Assembly (NCBI GenBank): GCA_947503555.1
Contig: CANNEE010000020.1
Span: 1 to 64,000, forward strand
DNA from: an uncultured Shewanella sp.
GTDB taxonomy: Bacteria > Pseudomonadota > Gammaproteobacteria > Enterobacterales > Shewanellaceae
Reading direction: 5' to 3'
DNA: 64,000 nucleotides
The notes beneath the pieces were generated by a model. That model searched no databases. It was given only the letters and a program-made list of their open reading frames with translations, and was not told where the DNA came from. Of the stretch, positions 29,687 to 39,490 are shown in pieces. Position 1 is the stretch's first letter, and each line of letters opens with the position of its first letter. The position numbers were made by a program, and so were the translations under genes.

Positions 29687-30475
29687 CTACGCCTGCAGCG
29701 CTTCGGGCGTTTGCTCTGCTCGGCGGATAATCTCACCAGCTAAGGCTAAATAGGCTTTAGCTCCAGCGCTGGTCTTATCGTAATACATGGCTGGCGCGCC
29801 AAAACTCGGAGCCTCGGCTAAACGCACATTTCTAGGGATCACAGTGCGATAAACTTTCTCACCAAAGTGCTGTTTAAGCTGATCAGAAACATCATTGGCT
29901 AAACGGTTTCTAGGATCATACATGGTACGTAAGATCCCTTCGATGGTGAGATCTTGATTTACCATAGCGCCCAATTTAGTAATGGTATCCATCAATGCAG
30001 TGAGTCCTTCCAAGGCATAGTACTCACATTGCATAGGCACCAATACAGAATCTGCAGCAGACATAGCGTTAACGGTCAGCATATTGAGTGAGGGTGGGCA
30101 ATCGATAAAGATAAAATCATATTCCCCCCTAACCGATGCTAATGCATTACGTAGGCGAATCTCACGTGCAAAAAATTCCATCAACTTAATCTCAGCGGCA
30201 GTCACATCACCATTCGCCGCCACAAGATCATATTTGCCCGCTGTATTCTGAATCACCACCTCAGAAAAAGGCTTTTCTTCAACCAGTAATTCGTAGGCAG
30301 TATTCTCGACATCATACTTGTCGATACCACTCCCCATAGTGGCATTGCCCTGAGGATCGAGATCGATAAGCAAAACTCTGCGCTTAGTTGCAGCGAGAGA
30401 CGCAGCCAAATTTACACAAGTTGTTGTTTTCCCTACGCCACCTTTCTGGTTGGCTACGGCAATGATTTTAGCCAC
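29687..30475 (-). CDS. parA: Chromosome-partitioning ATPase ParA
   Basis: The 262-aa Soj-type ATPase has the deviant Walker A KGGVGKTT (11-18), LLIDLDPQGNAT and FIFIDCPPSLNML (Walker B). It binds the nucleoid and drives segregation of ParB-parS complexes near oriC. The gene sits between rsmG and parB, 72 bp from each. Confidence 0.97.
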   Translation of the reverse strand: MAKIIAVANQKGGVGKTTTCVNLAASLAATKRRVLLIDLDPQGNATMGSGIDKYDVENTAYELLVEEKPFSEVVIQNTAGKYDLVAANGDVTAAEIKLMEFFAREIRLRNALASVRGEYDFIFIDCPPSLNMLTVNAMSAADSVLVPMQCEYYALEGLTALMDTITKLGAMVNQDLTIEGILRTMYDPRNRLANDVSDQLKQHFGEKVYRTVIPRNVRLAEAPSFGAPAMYYDKTSAGAKAYLALAGEIIRRAEQTPEALQA

Positions 30476-30547
30476 GTGATCACCCTGTAAATACTAAGTT
30501 TATCTAAATCCCAAAAGCCACTGCTTATCTTCAATAACGCTACAACA

Positions 30548-31171
30548 TTAAACTTGCTTGGTTATTTTGACTAAATGACGCTGTTCGTCCAATGTAGGTA
30601 CTGTTAACGCAATTATCTCATCAACTTTAAAGCCTTGAGGGATCTGCGCCATCTCATCATCGGTCAATTGGCCTTTTAGCGCATAAAATTTACCCGCTTC
30701 CTTTGGCAGATGATGACACCAAGTTAACATATCCTCAATAGAGGCAAATGCTCGGCTTAGCACGCCATCAAATTTGTCCTCGGGCTGATACGCTTCAACT
30801 CTGCTTTCTACTGAGCTGATGTTTTTTATGCCTAGCTCAAACTGAACTTGCTTTTGAAAGCGGATCCTTTTACCTAGACTATCCAGTAATACAAACTCTT
30901 TATCTGGATTCATTATCGCCAGCGGGATCCCTGGAAGACCAGGCCCTGTGCCGACATCGATAAAACGTTGCCCTTTTAAATAAGGAGAAACCACTAAGCT
31001 GTCGACGATATGCCTAACTAGCATTTGTGCAGGATCGCGCACCGATGTCAGGTTATAGGCCTTATTCCACTTGTTGAGCATACCGACAAAATCGACTAGC
31101 TGCTGCTTCTGTTTATCAGTCGCATCTAGACTTATTTCGGTTAAATAGGCTTCTAATTGTTCCGCTAACAC
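30548..31171 (-). CDS. rsmG: 16S rRNA (guanine527-N7)-methyltransferase RsmG
   Basis: The 207-aa SAM-dependent enzyme methylates G527 of 16S rRNA, a position whose loss gives streptomycin resistance. SAM motif [16 protein letters not shown] lies near 65-80, with [10 protein letters not shown] later. It follows mnmG in the usual gidA-gidB order. Confidence 0.96.
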   Translation of the reverse strand: MLAEQLEAYLTEISLDATDKQKQQLVDFVGMLNKWNKAYNLTSVRDPAQMLVRHIVDSLVVSPYLKGQRFIDVGTGPGLPGIPLAIMNPDKEFVLLDSLGKRIRFQKQVQFELGIKNISSVESRVEAYQPEDKFDGVLSRAFASIEDMLTWCHHLPKEAGKFYALKGQLTDDEMAQIPQGFKVDEIIALTVPTLDEQRHLVKITKQV

Positions 31172-31235
31172 TCACACACCTTTTAAGACATCAGTAAATA
31201 ATAAAACTTGGCTATTATGAAGGGCGACAAACACG

Positions 31236-31259
31236 AAGGGAAGCCCGAAAGCTTCCCTT
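31236..31259 (-). terminator. Hairpin between mnmG and rsmG
   Basis: A 9-bp stem AAGGGAAGC/GCTTCCCTT with a 6-nt loop lies 30 bp after mnmG. It has no strong T tract, so it may attenuate rather than fully stop transcription. Confidence 0.5.
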
Positions 31260-31288
31260 AAGCAAACATCATGTTTCAGCAGTTGTGA

Positions 31289-33178
31289 TCAAGCGCGCTT
31301 TTTAAGCAATCCACGCTTTTTCAAATGCACGAGCAAAATAGAGATCGCCGCGGGTGTGATGCCAGAAATTCTCGATGCTTGGCCTATTGTCTCAGGCTTA
31401 TGGGTATTAAGTTTGGCAATCACTTCATTGGATAAACCTGGTACTTCTTGATAATCCAAATCTAACGGTAACCCCGTAGTTTCATGGCGAACCGCTTTTT
31501 CAATCTCTTCTTGCTGACGGCGAATATACCCAGAATACTTAACTTGAATCTGAACTTGCTCAGCCGCTCGAGGATCTTCTACTGCTGGACCAAAACCATC
31601 GATCTGCATCAACTTGTCATAATCAAGTTCTGGACGACGCAGTAATTCTTCAAAGGTTGCTTCACGGGCAATGGGTGTTTTTAAGTGCGGATTAAGCTCA
31701 TTAACCAAAGGTGAGTTGGGGTGAATCCATTGACCACGTAATCTTTGTAGTTCAGTTTCAATAGTTTCCATCTTTTCACTGAACTTAGTCCAACGTTCAT
31801 CATCCACTAAACCTAACTCACGACCTTTTTCGGTCAAACGCAGATCGGCATTATCTTCACGAAGAAGCAAACGATATTCTGCACGGCTGGTAAACATGCG
31901 GTAAGGTTCTTTAGTTCCTAAAGTTGAAAGATCATCAACAAGAACCCCAAGATAAGCCTGATCACGACGAGGACACCAAGACTCTTTACCTTGAACTTGC
32001 AAGGACGCATTCATACCCGCTAATAAACCTTGGGCGCCAGCTTCTTCATAACCAGTCGTACCATTGATTTGACCAGCAAAGAACAAACCAGATATCGCTT
32101 TGGTTTCTAAGGAATTTTTCAAGTCTCTAGGATCGAAATAATCATATTCAATAGCATAACCTGGACGAATAATCTCAGCATTTTCAAGGCCTTGAATCGA
32201 TCTCACTAGATTTAGTTGAACATCGAACGGCAAGCTGGTTGAAATGCCATTCGGATAGATCTCATTAGTCGTTAAGCCTTCAGGCTCAATAAAGATCTGG
32301 TGCGACGATTTGTCTGCAAAACGGTTAATTTTATCTTCAATCGACGGACAATATCTGGGTCCAATTCCTTCGATGACTCCGGAATACATAGGGCTTCTAT
32401 CTAAACCACCACGGATTATGTCGTGAGTACGCTCGTTGGTATGTGTGACATAGCATGAGATTTGCTCAGGATGATCACTGACATCACCGATAAAGGACAT
32501 AACTGGTAAAGGTGAATCACCTTTTTGTTCAGTCATCTTTGAAAAATCAAGGGTATTAGCATCTAAACGAGGAGGCGTACCTGTTTTTAAACGTCCAACA
32601 CGAATAGGTAACTCACGTAATCTATGGGCTAAGGCAATGGCTGGTGGATCGCCAGCACGTCCGCCACTGTAGTTTTCTAACCCTATATGGATTTGACCAC
32701 TCAAAAAAGTACCTGTTGTTAATACAACACTTGGGGCTTCAAAAGCTAATCCCATTTGGGTAACAACACCGATAACTTTTTCATTTTCAACAATAAGATC
32801 ATCAACAGCCTGTTGAAAAATACGTAGGTTTGCTTGATGTTGCAAAATCTCTTGAATTTTTAGTCTATAGAGATTGCGATCGGCTTGAGCACGTGTTGCT
32901 CTTACAGCAGGTCCTTTGCTTGAATTTAAGGTTCTGAACTGAATACCTGCAAAGTCAGTGGCTGTTGCCATAGCCCCACCAAGAGCATCGATCTCTTTGA
33001 CTAAATGTCCTTTACCTATGCCACCAATAGCAGGGTTACATGACATTTGCCCTAAGGTATCTATGTTATGGGTAAGTAGAAGGGTTTTAGAGCCCATTCT
33101 GGCTGCTGCTAATGCGGCTTCTGTTCCGGCATGACCACCGCCAACAACAATCACATCAAACCGCTCATGAAAATGCAT
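31289..33178 (-). CDS. mnmG: tRNA uridine-5-carboxymethylaminomethyl modification enzyme MnmG (GidA)
   Basis: The 629-aa FAD enzyme works with MnmE to make cmnm5U34 in tRNA. N-terminal Rossmann motif [19 protein letters not shown] and C-terminal [22 protein letters not shown] are diagnostic. It flanks oriC on the left, as in most gammaproteobacteria, and is transcribed away from it. MnmE is encoded 5 kb to the right of oriC. Confidence 0.97.
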   Translation of the reverse strand: MHFHERFDVIVVGGGHAGTEAALAAARMGSKTLLLTHNIDTLGQMSCNPAIGGIGKGHLVKEIDALGGAMATATDFAGIQFRTLNSSKGPAVRATRAQADRNLYRLKIQEILQHQANLRIFQQAVDDLIVENEKVIGVVTQMGLAFEAPSVVLTTGTFLSGQIHIGLENYSGGRAGDPPAIALAHRLRELPIRVGRLKTGTPPRLDANTLDFSKMTEQKGDSPLPVMSFIGDVSDHPEQISCYVTHTNERTHDIIRGGLDRSPMYSGVIEGIGPRYCPSIEDKINRFADKSSHQIFIEPEGLTTNEIYPNGISTSLPFDVQLNLVRSIQGLENAEIIRPGYAIEYDYFDPRDLKNSLETKAISGLFFAGQINGTTGYEEAGAQGLLAGMNASLQVQGKESWCPRRDQAYLGVLVDDLSTLGTKEPYRMFTSRAEYRLLLREDNADLRLTEKGRELGLVDDERWTKFSEKMETIETELQRLRGQWIHPNSPLVNELNPHLKTPIAREATFEELLRRPELDYDKLMQIDGFGPAVEDPRAAEQVQIQVKYSGYIRRQQEEIEKAVRHETTGLPLDLDYQEVPGLSNEVIAKLNTHKPETIGQASRISGITPAAISILLVHLKKRGLLKKRA

Positions 33179-33615
33179 TGGTAGACCTTAAATTGAGAAA
33201 AAATGGTATTCGAGCAGATCATTTTACCATCTGCTTAAGCCAAGGTGAATGATCTATTTGCATTGAATTGATCAAGAGGATCCGCTTAATAGATCTTAAG
33301 ATCTTTATATAGATCTCTTTATTATGTTTACTATTAAGATCGCTGTTTTCTGTTAGTAACGCTATTTATTCTTTAAATTCATATAGTAAGGCCATTACGA
33401 TCCTGTGATCTATTAAAGATCTAATTGACCTGAACTTGTTGATAGATCGCTATGTTATCCACAAGGGTGATCTTTGAGCAGATCCGATGTTGATTAATAC
33501 AGAGTTAGATCAGAAAAAAATAATAGTTTATCCACACTTTTACTAAAAATGATCTTTTCGTGTGGATAAACTAGATCTAAATTGTGAGTTATTTTATCTT
33601 GTCTACGTTAAAGGA
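33179..33615. other. oriC: Chromosomal replication origin oriC
   Basis: The 437-bp gap between mnmG and mioC holds about 18 GATC sites, the signature of Dam/SeqA control. Three perfect DnaA boxes are visible: TTATCCACA at 33455-33463 and 33528-33536, and its complement at 33561-33569. An AT-rich stretch with GATCT-led 13-mer-like repeats (33287-33350) lies toward mnmG, as the duplex-unwinding element does in Escherichia coli. Confidence 0.93.
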
Positions 33616-34059
33616 TCAGTTTATGCGATCTTGCCAATCCGTTAACCATGCTAAAGCTGGCTCTTCTGGTACTGGATCTTGCTGAACATCGATTTCGATC
33701 TTATCCACAATTTGATTTGCACCTGCTGTGAGTAAGGCATTTTCAACCTTTTTCGCGCCTAAGCAGAAAGTGTCATAACTTGAGTCGCCAATGGCACAAA
33801 CTGCGATCTTTAGTGATGAGAAGTTAGGTTTTTCAGACTCAATAGCCTGCAAGACTGGGACGATATTATCGGGAGGATCGCCAGCCCCATGGGTGGAACA
33901 TACCAATACTAAATAGTCACTTTCTTGAAGCTCATTAAGTTGTGGTGCAAGTAACACATAGGTTTGGTGGCCTAGGGCTTCTAGTTGGGCTGCCATTTCA
34001 TCGGCAACATACTCTGAATTGCCTAAGGTGCTGCCCACTAGAAAGTTAACTTTTGCCAT
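33616..34059 (-). CDS. mioC: Flavodoxin MioC
   Basis: The 147-aa FMN flavodoxin is known for supporting biotin synthase. FMN-phosphate loop GSTLGNSEYVAD is near the N-terminus, with STHGAGDPPDNI and CAIGDSSYDTFC later. It borders oriC on the right and is transcribed into it, so its transcription may influence initiation. Confidence 0.92.
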   Translation of the reverse strand: MAKVNFLVGSTLGNSEYVADEMAAQLEALGHQTYVLLAPQLNELQESDYLVLVCSTHGAGDPPDNIVPVLQAIESEKPNFSSLKIAVCAIGDSSYDTFCLGAKKVENALLTAGANQIVDKIEIDVQQDPVPEEPALAWLTDWQDRIN

Positions 34060-34991
34060 ATATAGATCCTAATAGTGATAAGTGTGAATTGCGCTTAAAT
34101 ATGGCCACATCATATCTTGTTTGGCTAAATTGAAAAATCAAATCCGGTTTGATTGGGCTTGATTCTACAGATTCATATTTGCATAACAGAACAGTGGGCG
34201 GATGGACTTAACGCTAAGTCAACTTGTGAAATATTTGCGATTCAAATGTTAGATTTTGTGCTTTTTGCTGTGTTGATCGACTTATTTGTGTTCTGACTCA
34301 AAATAAATAATTGATATACATCTTGTTATGAGTTGATTTTGTGATTGATGTTTGTGTCGCTTTGGTTAACAGGTGAATATGGCGAACAAATGGTCGCTGT
34401 TATTTGGCACTCACCACAGAGTCGAAACAATCGTGCATGATTGTTTCGAATATCCTATTAAAAAGGCGCATAGTATAGTTCGCCGATTTATCTTTTCGGT
34501 TCATTATTTTTGATGACCGAGTCTTACATGGCGCATGGCGCCAAATTAAAGTCGGTTAGGTAGGTTATAGCCTATTGAGTGTGAATAATTATTCGCCATT
34601 TATGGGCTTTTAATTTGGCAAGTGCTTTTGCTGTCAATGGCTGGTTAAGCTGTTGTTTTTTGACCTACCTCAGATGTTGTACCAGTTGATTGGTATCTCG
34701 ATGCCAATGAGCATACTCTCTTTGCATGTAGCAGCCGTGGGGTTTCTACATCAGCCTAGGCTATGTGTGAGTGTCGAAATATATCGGCAGTATTAGAAGA
34801 GCTCGAATCAATAAATCGAAGCTGAATAAACCATAGCTAGGAAATGAACTTAGGGTAGTCAAATACCTAGGTGATGACACAAATGATGATGCATTTTCTG
34901 GTCAATATGCAAATCATCTTTGAAATGGGGGTCAGCGCTTGCTGGCTAGTGGTTTAACAATATTTGTCTTAATGTTTTTGGAGTATATTTA
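34060..34991. other. Large intergenic region right of mioC
   Basis: About 930 bp hold no recognised gene. It contains a perfect 11-bp inverted repeat with a 6-nt centre (TCGAAACAATC/GATTGTTTCGA, 34422-34449). A possible 44-codon frame starts MANKWSLLFGTHHR at 34379 (after AGGTGA) and ends at 34513 across that repeat. Other text is AT-rich and without clear RNA structure. Confidence 0.6.
34379..34513 (+). CDS. Possible short ORF (44 aa) in the mioC-right intergenic region
   Basis: The frame ATG at 34379 to TGA at 34511-34513 encodes a basic 44-aa peptide, MANKWSLLFGTHHRVETIVH at its start. AGGTGA lies 3 bp upstream of the ATG. The perfect inverted repeat 34422-34449 lies inside it. No homology is recognised; it may be chance. 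Confidence 0.25.
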   Translation: MANKWSLLFGTHHRVETIVHDCFEYPIKKAHSIVRRFIFSVHYF

Positions 34992-35222
34992 ATGAAAAAT
35001 ATAAAAGTATTAGGCATGGGCTGTTCAGGATGTCGCGCAACCACAAAACTGATCGCTCAGATTGCTGAAGAAAAAGATGTCGCTATCGAGCTGCAAAATT
35101 TAGAAGAAGTGAGCGATATTCTTGAATATGGTTTAAGAGCAACACCAGCTGTTGTGATTAATGAGCAAATAGTACATATGGGAGGAACACCTGTTAGGGA
35201 ACAGGTTAGCGAGTGGTTCTAA
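34992..35222 (+). CDS. Thioredoxin-like small protein (redox-active disulfide protein 2 family)
   Basis: The 76-aa protein has a redox motif CSGC near residues 10-13 (MGCSGCRATTK), a thioredoxin-like fold pattern and the cis-proline-like RATPAVVI. It resembles thioredoxin_3 proteins (TIGR00412). Such proteins often sit beside a permease or a heavy-metal transporter; here the gene stands alone, with a terminator after it. Its reductant and target are unknown. Confidence 0.85.
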   Translation: MKNIKVLGMGCSGCRATTKLIAQIAEEKDVAIELQNLEEVSDILEYGLRATPAVVINEQIVHMGGTPVREQVSEWF

Positions 35223-35330
35223 GATTTTAAAGCCGAGAAAGTGACTTCTGGCTGATATAAGCAGATATAAAGATCAACAATAAGATCCTGCTTAAAATCA
35301 AAATAGCACGTAACCAAAAGATCGTATAGA

Positions 35331-35361
35331 AAACCGAGAATGTCAGGATTCTCGGTTTTTT
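35331..35361 (+). terminator. Intrinsic terminator downstream of the thioredoxin-like gene
   Basis: The stem AAACCGAGAAT/ATTCTCGGTTT with a 6-nt loop is followed by T's. It separates the small redox gene from hrpB. Confidence 0.85.
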
Positions 35362-35459
35362 GTTGCCTGTAAGTTTTCATTTTTATCACTCTAAAAACAA
35401 GAGTCATTGGTTTTCCAGTACAATAGCCTTTCTTATTGCACTATTTCTGGTATCGATAA

Positions 35460-37994
35460 ATGCTTCCTATAGACACCATTAAAGCGAGCTTTTTTGAGTC
35501 AATAAAGACTAATCACTTAGTGGTTGAATCCGATACAGGCTCAGGGAAGTCGACCCGTTTACCTATTTGGTGTGCACATGGATGGAACTGTGAGGGTAAG
35601 AAGCGAGTCTTGGTTATTGAGCCAAGGCGAGTTGCTTGCTTGGCTCTGTCAGACTTTGTAAGTCAACTAGCTCAACAAGAACCTGGGAGCCTACAGGTTG
35701 GCCATGCGATCCGCTTTGAATCGACTGTTACCGCTACAACTGATATCGCATTTGTTACTCCTGGTGTTGCACTTCGCTGGTTGTCCGCTAAAGCGGGAGA
35801 AGAGGCTGGTTTGCAGCAGTTTGATCTTGTGATGATCGATGAGTTTCATGAACGCCGCTGGGATACTGATCTTTTATTAGCATTGTTAAAGAACAAAGCG
35901 AAAGAGTTGCCCAACTTTCGCCTAGTATTAACTTCTGCCACTATCGATGGTGAGCGATTGAGCTATTATCTGGCACGTGATGCTGCCATGAATCTCGGTT
36001 GTAAGCGTCTAGTTAGTGAAGGAAAAAGGTTTCACGTGGAACTAAAGTACCTTGCTAAGGAAAGTCATCATCTACCCGATATTCAAAATTTAGAACAAGC
36101 GGTAACTCAGGCTGTCGAACAGGTGCTATCGCATTCAAATCCAAAGATAGCCAAGGGCGATATTTTGGTGTTTCTACCGGGTAAGCGAGAAATCAGTTTA
36201 TGTCAGCAAATGTTAGCAAGCCGGTATCAAGCTAACGGAATCATATGTTTAGCATTGCATGGCGGTATCGATGCTCAAGGACAAAAACAGGTGCTAATTG
36301 AGTCTTCTGGGCAACGTATTATTTTAGCCACTAATGTTGCTGAAACCTCGCTAACAATTCCAGGTGTTGTTAGTGTGATTGACTCAGGTCTCGAGCGTCG
36401 AACTCATCAGCGTAATGGTCGAAGCGTTTTATCTTTACATCGAATCTCTAAGGCCAGCGCTGAGCAACGAAAAGGGCGAGCAGGGCGTATTACTGAAGGA
36501 CTTTGTATTCGACTATGGGGCCAATATGCACCATTGGAAGGATTGACGCCACCAGAATTACAAAGAGAGGAGCTAGTTGAGCCTATGCTAGCGGCTGCTT
36601 GTAGTTTGTTGCCTCTAAGTCAATTGGACTTTATTGATTCGTTGCCAAAAAAAAGTCTTATCAATGCGCAGCAAAAATTGATCGCTATGGGGGCGATTAA
36701 TGAGCAAGGCATAGCGACGGCCCATGGTGAGCGGTTATTTCCTTTACCTATAGATACGCAATTCGCTCACCTGATTAGTGCTATGCCGGATCTGGAAACT
36801 CAAGCATTGATGATTGACCTTGCGGCGGTCTTAACTCTGCCAAAAACCTTATATGTACCGCCAAAGAGTGAATGGGATAAACAGTTATTTCAAGAATGGG
36901 AGCCTTTAGGTTGTGATGCCAGTTGTTTGGTAAAGCTGATTCGTGAACCTTTGCCAGATTTTCTTGAGGTGGATAAAGCACTACTTGATGAAGCGATTGC
37001 ATTAGCTAATCAAATTCGTGAAGTTTTAGCCTTACCTTTATTGACTAAGGAGCCTAGAGCTACTTCTGAGATAGAAGGGAGCAAATGGTTTGCGCTACGC
37101 CAACGATGGCTAATGGCAGTGATGAAAGCCTTACCCGAACTTGTCTTTATTCGCAGAGTAAAACGAGAACAGGCTTTGGGAAATGGCTTTAGTGAGGTAC
37201 AAGTCGCGAGGGATAGTCGTTTTGGATTGATACCTGCCGATACTCAATATATTAAACCAAAAGCTGCCGTGGTATTTGACCAGTTCTCCACTTCTGCATC
37301 AAACACGCGATCTGCTTTGAGCCTAGCTGTTTGTCTCGCTCCGGTTGAAATAAAAGATCTCGTGACAGCTAAGCTTGGTGAAGAGCGTATGCTCGATAAT
37401 GATGAAGTCAATGCTGAGCAATTAGCTGCTGGTCAGATTAAGCTGGCTCGCTATTATGCTGGTCAGGTGATAGATACTCGTTTACAGCAAGCCTCAGGTG
37501 AACAGGTTATAGCGTCTATTATCGCGGGCATTATAGCTGGTAAGTTGATGCCTGGTGTTGCTGAGCAACTAACATTGGATCTGCAAGCTTGGGATATCTG
37601 GTTAGCCTTAGGTATGAATAAGCAGGTTGATGAAGGCTTTATGCCAAACAACCCGCTAGCGTTGCAGTCCTATTCAGTTGAGCACTATTTAACGCTAGTG
37701 TTAGGTAAGTTAGGAGTTGAGTCGGTTGAAGATCTTGAGTTGATAGAGGCTGAAGATCTTACCTTTGATGCGATACCCGAGTGGCTAAGAGCTGAGTTCG
37801 ATCAAAAGTTTCCTCTGTCGGTACATTTGTCAGAGTTACAAATGCGAGTGGAATACAGAGTTAAGGCCAAAACCATAGTGCTTCATCACCAATCTGGAAG
37901 CCGTAAAGCTGGCCCTAAACGCTGGGAACTCCCCAGCTGGCAGGGATGGAAAATCAAATATCAAAAGGCCAGTAAGATTGTTGATTTGAACTAA
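35460..37994 (+). CDS. hrpB: ATP-dependent RNA helicase HrpB
   Basis: The 844-aa DEAH-type helicase has Walker A DTGSGKST (near 25-32), DEFHERRW, SATIDG and motif VI QRKGRAGR (near 340). The C-terminal HrpB domain is present. Length matches the family. It may act in RNA turnover or, in some species, adhesion; its role here is unknown. It converges with mnmE. Confidence 0.95.
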   Translation: MLPIDTIKASFFESIKTNHLVVESDTGSGKSTRLPIWCAHGWNCEGKKRVLVIEPRRVACLALSDFVSQLAQQEPGSLQVGHAIRFESTVTATTDIAFVTPGVALRWLSAKAGEEAGLQQFDLVMIDEFHERRWDTDLLLALLKNKAKELPNFRLVLTSATIDGERLSYYLARDAAMNLGCKRLVSEGKRFHVELKYLAKESHHLPDIQNLEQAVTQAVEQVLSHSNPKIAKGDILVFLPGKREISLCQQMLASRYQANGIICLALHGGIDAQGQKQVLIESSGQRIILATNVAETSLTIPGVVSVIDSGLERRTHQRNGRSVLSLHRISKASAEQRKGRAGRITEGLCIRLWGQYAPLEGLTPPELQREELVEPMLAAACSLLPLSQLDFIDSLPKKSLINAQQKLIAMGAINEQGIATAHGERLFPLPIDTQFAHLISAMPDLETQALMIDLAAVLTLPKTLYVPPKSEWDKQLFQEWEPLGCDASCLVKLIREPLPDFLEVDKALLDEAIALANQIREVLALPLLTKEPRATSEIEGSKWFALRQRWLMAVMKALPELVFIRRVKREQALGNGFSEVQVARDSRFGLIPADTQYIKPKAAVVFDQFSTSASNTRSALSLAVCLAPVEIKDLVTAKLGEERMLDNDEVNAEQLAAGQIKLARYYAGQVIDTRLQQASGEQVIASIIAGIIAGKLMPGVAEQLTLDLQAWDIWLALGMNKQVDEGFMPNNPLALQSYSVEHYLTLVLGKLGVESVEDLELIEAEDLTFDAIPEWLRAEFDQKFPLSVHLSELQMRVEYRVKAKTIVLHHQSGSRKAGPKRWELPSWQGWKIKYQKASKIVDLN

Positions 37995-37997
37995 ATA

Positions 37998-38026
37998 AAA
38001 AAGACGAGCCTTTTGCTCGTCTTTTT
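37998..38026. terminator. Bidirectional terminator between hrpB and mnmE
   Basis: The 12-bp stem AAAAAGACGAGC/GCTCGTCTTTTT with a 5-nt loop lies between two converging genes and serves both. Confidence 0.9.
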
Positions 38027-38043
38027 AATCTTTCTGCTTTGGG

Positions 38044-39405
38044 TTATTTACCAATACAGAAAGAGCTAAATATCTTGCCGAGCAGATCGTCTGAGGTAAA
38101 TTGGCCTGTGATCTCTGATAGGGCTAATTGCGTCATACGCAGCTCTTCAGCGAGTAACTCACCTGCCATATAAACTTCGAGTTGCTCTTTACCTAGCAAC
38201 AGATGACTTGAGGCTAGCTCTAGGGCTTCTAAATGGCGTCGTCTAGCGATAAAGCCACCTTCTAGATTGCCTTGGTATCCCATTAAGGATTTAAGGTGTT
38301 GTTGCAGTTCATCGACACCTAGACCTGTTTTTGCTGAGATGCGGTACACGTCATAACCTTGCTCATTGGTGGTCGCTAAAGTTTCGCCTGTTAAGTCGGC
38401 CTTGTTGCGCACCACTGTGACGCCTAAATTTTCAGGCAGACGGTCAATAAAGTCTGGCCAGATATCATGGGGGTCAACGGCCTGCGTAGTTGTGCCATCA
38501 ACCATAAATAGCACTCTATCGGCAGTAGCTATTTCATCCCACGCGCGCTCAATGCCGATTTTCTCAACCGTATCTGAAGTATCACGCAGACCTGCGGTAT
38601 CGATAATATGCAGCGGCATACCATCAAGATGGATATGCTCTCTTAGTACGTCACGAGTGGTACCAGCTATTTCGGTAACAATGGCAGACTCTTTACCTGC
38701 TAATGCATTGAGTAAACTCGATTTACCAGCATTAGGTCGACCCGCAATGACCACTTTCATGCCTTCACGAATAATGGCGCCTTGTTTGGCGCTGGCTTGA
38801 ACCGTATCTAGCTTGGTAATGATGTTATAGAGCGAGTTAGCTATCTTTCCGTCGGAGAGAAAGTCCACCTCTTCATCGGGGAAGTCGATAGCGGCTTCGA
38901 CATACAGACGCAGATTAGTGACCTGTTCCACCAGCTCATGAACTTGGGTGGAAAACTCCCCCTGAAGCGAGTTTAGTGCACTCTTAGCGGCTTGCTCACT
39001 GGTTGCATCGATAAGGTCGGCAATGGCTTCAGCCTGAGTTAAATCAAGCTTATCGTTCATAAAGGCTTGTTCACTAAACTCACCGGGCTTAGCGATACGT
39101 ACACCTGGTACTTGCATGACACGTTTGATGAGCATATCCAGTACTATCTGGCCGCCGTGACCTTGAAGCTCAAGTACATCTTCACCGGTAAAGGAGTTTG
39201 GCCCCTGAAAAAACAGTGCGATACCCTGATCTATGACCTGACCATCTTCGGCCTTAAAGTCACAGTAATCAGCATAACGTGTTTTAGGTAGGTGGCCTAA
39301 GACGGCCTGAGCCACTTGCTTGGCTTGGTCACCCGATACGCGAATGATGCCAACACCACCTCTACCCGGTGCGGTAGCCTGAGCTACGATAGTATCTGTT
39401 GTCAC
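38044..39405 (-). CDS. mnmE: tRNA modification GTPase MnmE (TrmE)
   Basis: The 453-aa GTPase partners MnmG in U34 modification. N-terminal formyl-THF-binding domain begins [17 protein letters not shown]; the G domain has [19 protein letters not shown] and NKAD; the invariant C-terminal CIGK ends the protein. It lies downstream of yidC, in the common rpmH-rnpA-yidD-yidC-mnmE order. Confidence 0.97.
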   Translation of the reverse strand: MTTDTIVAQATAPGRGGVGIIRVSGDQAKQVAQAVLGHLPKTRYADYCDFKAEDGQVIDQGIALFFQGPNSFTGEDVLELQGHGGQIVLDMLIKRVMQVPGVRIAKPGEFSEQAFMNDKLDLTQAEAIADLIDATSEQAAKSALNSLQGEFSTQVHELVEQVTNLRLYVEAAIDFPDEEVDFLSDGKIANSLYNIITKLDTVQASAKQGAIIREGMKVVIAGRPNAGKSSLLNALAGKESAIVTEIAGTTRDVLREHIHLDGMPLHIIDTAGLRDTSDTVEKIGIERAWDEIATADRVLFMVDGTTTQAVDPHDIWPDFIDRLPENLGVTVVRNKADLTGETLATTNEQGYDVYRISAKTGLGVDELQQHLKSLMGYQGNLEGGFIARRRHLEALELASSHLLLGKEQLEVYMAGELLAEELRMTQLALSEITGQFTSDDLLGKIFSSFCIGK

Positions 39406-39430
39406 GATATAAACCTTTTAAACGATTAAA

Positions 39431-39460
39431 AATAAAGGCGGCTAATCAGCCGCCTTTATT
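39431..39460 (-). terminator. Terminator between yidC and mnmE
   Basis: A 13-bp perfect stem AATAAAGGCGGCT/AGCCGCCTTTATT with a 4-nt loop lies 30 bp after yidC. The T tract is short. Confidence 0.75.
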
Positions 39461-39490
39461 CATATAGCTAATTTTAGCGATACGACTCGC

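Noticed and set aside
36027-36042. parS-like sequence in hrpB (GGTTTCACGTGGAACT)
   Set aside because: It differs from parS at three of 16 positions and breaks its symmetry, so it is probably chance in a coding region.
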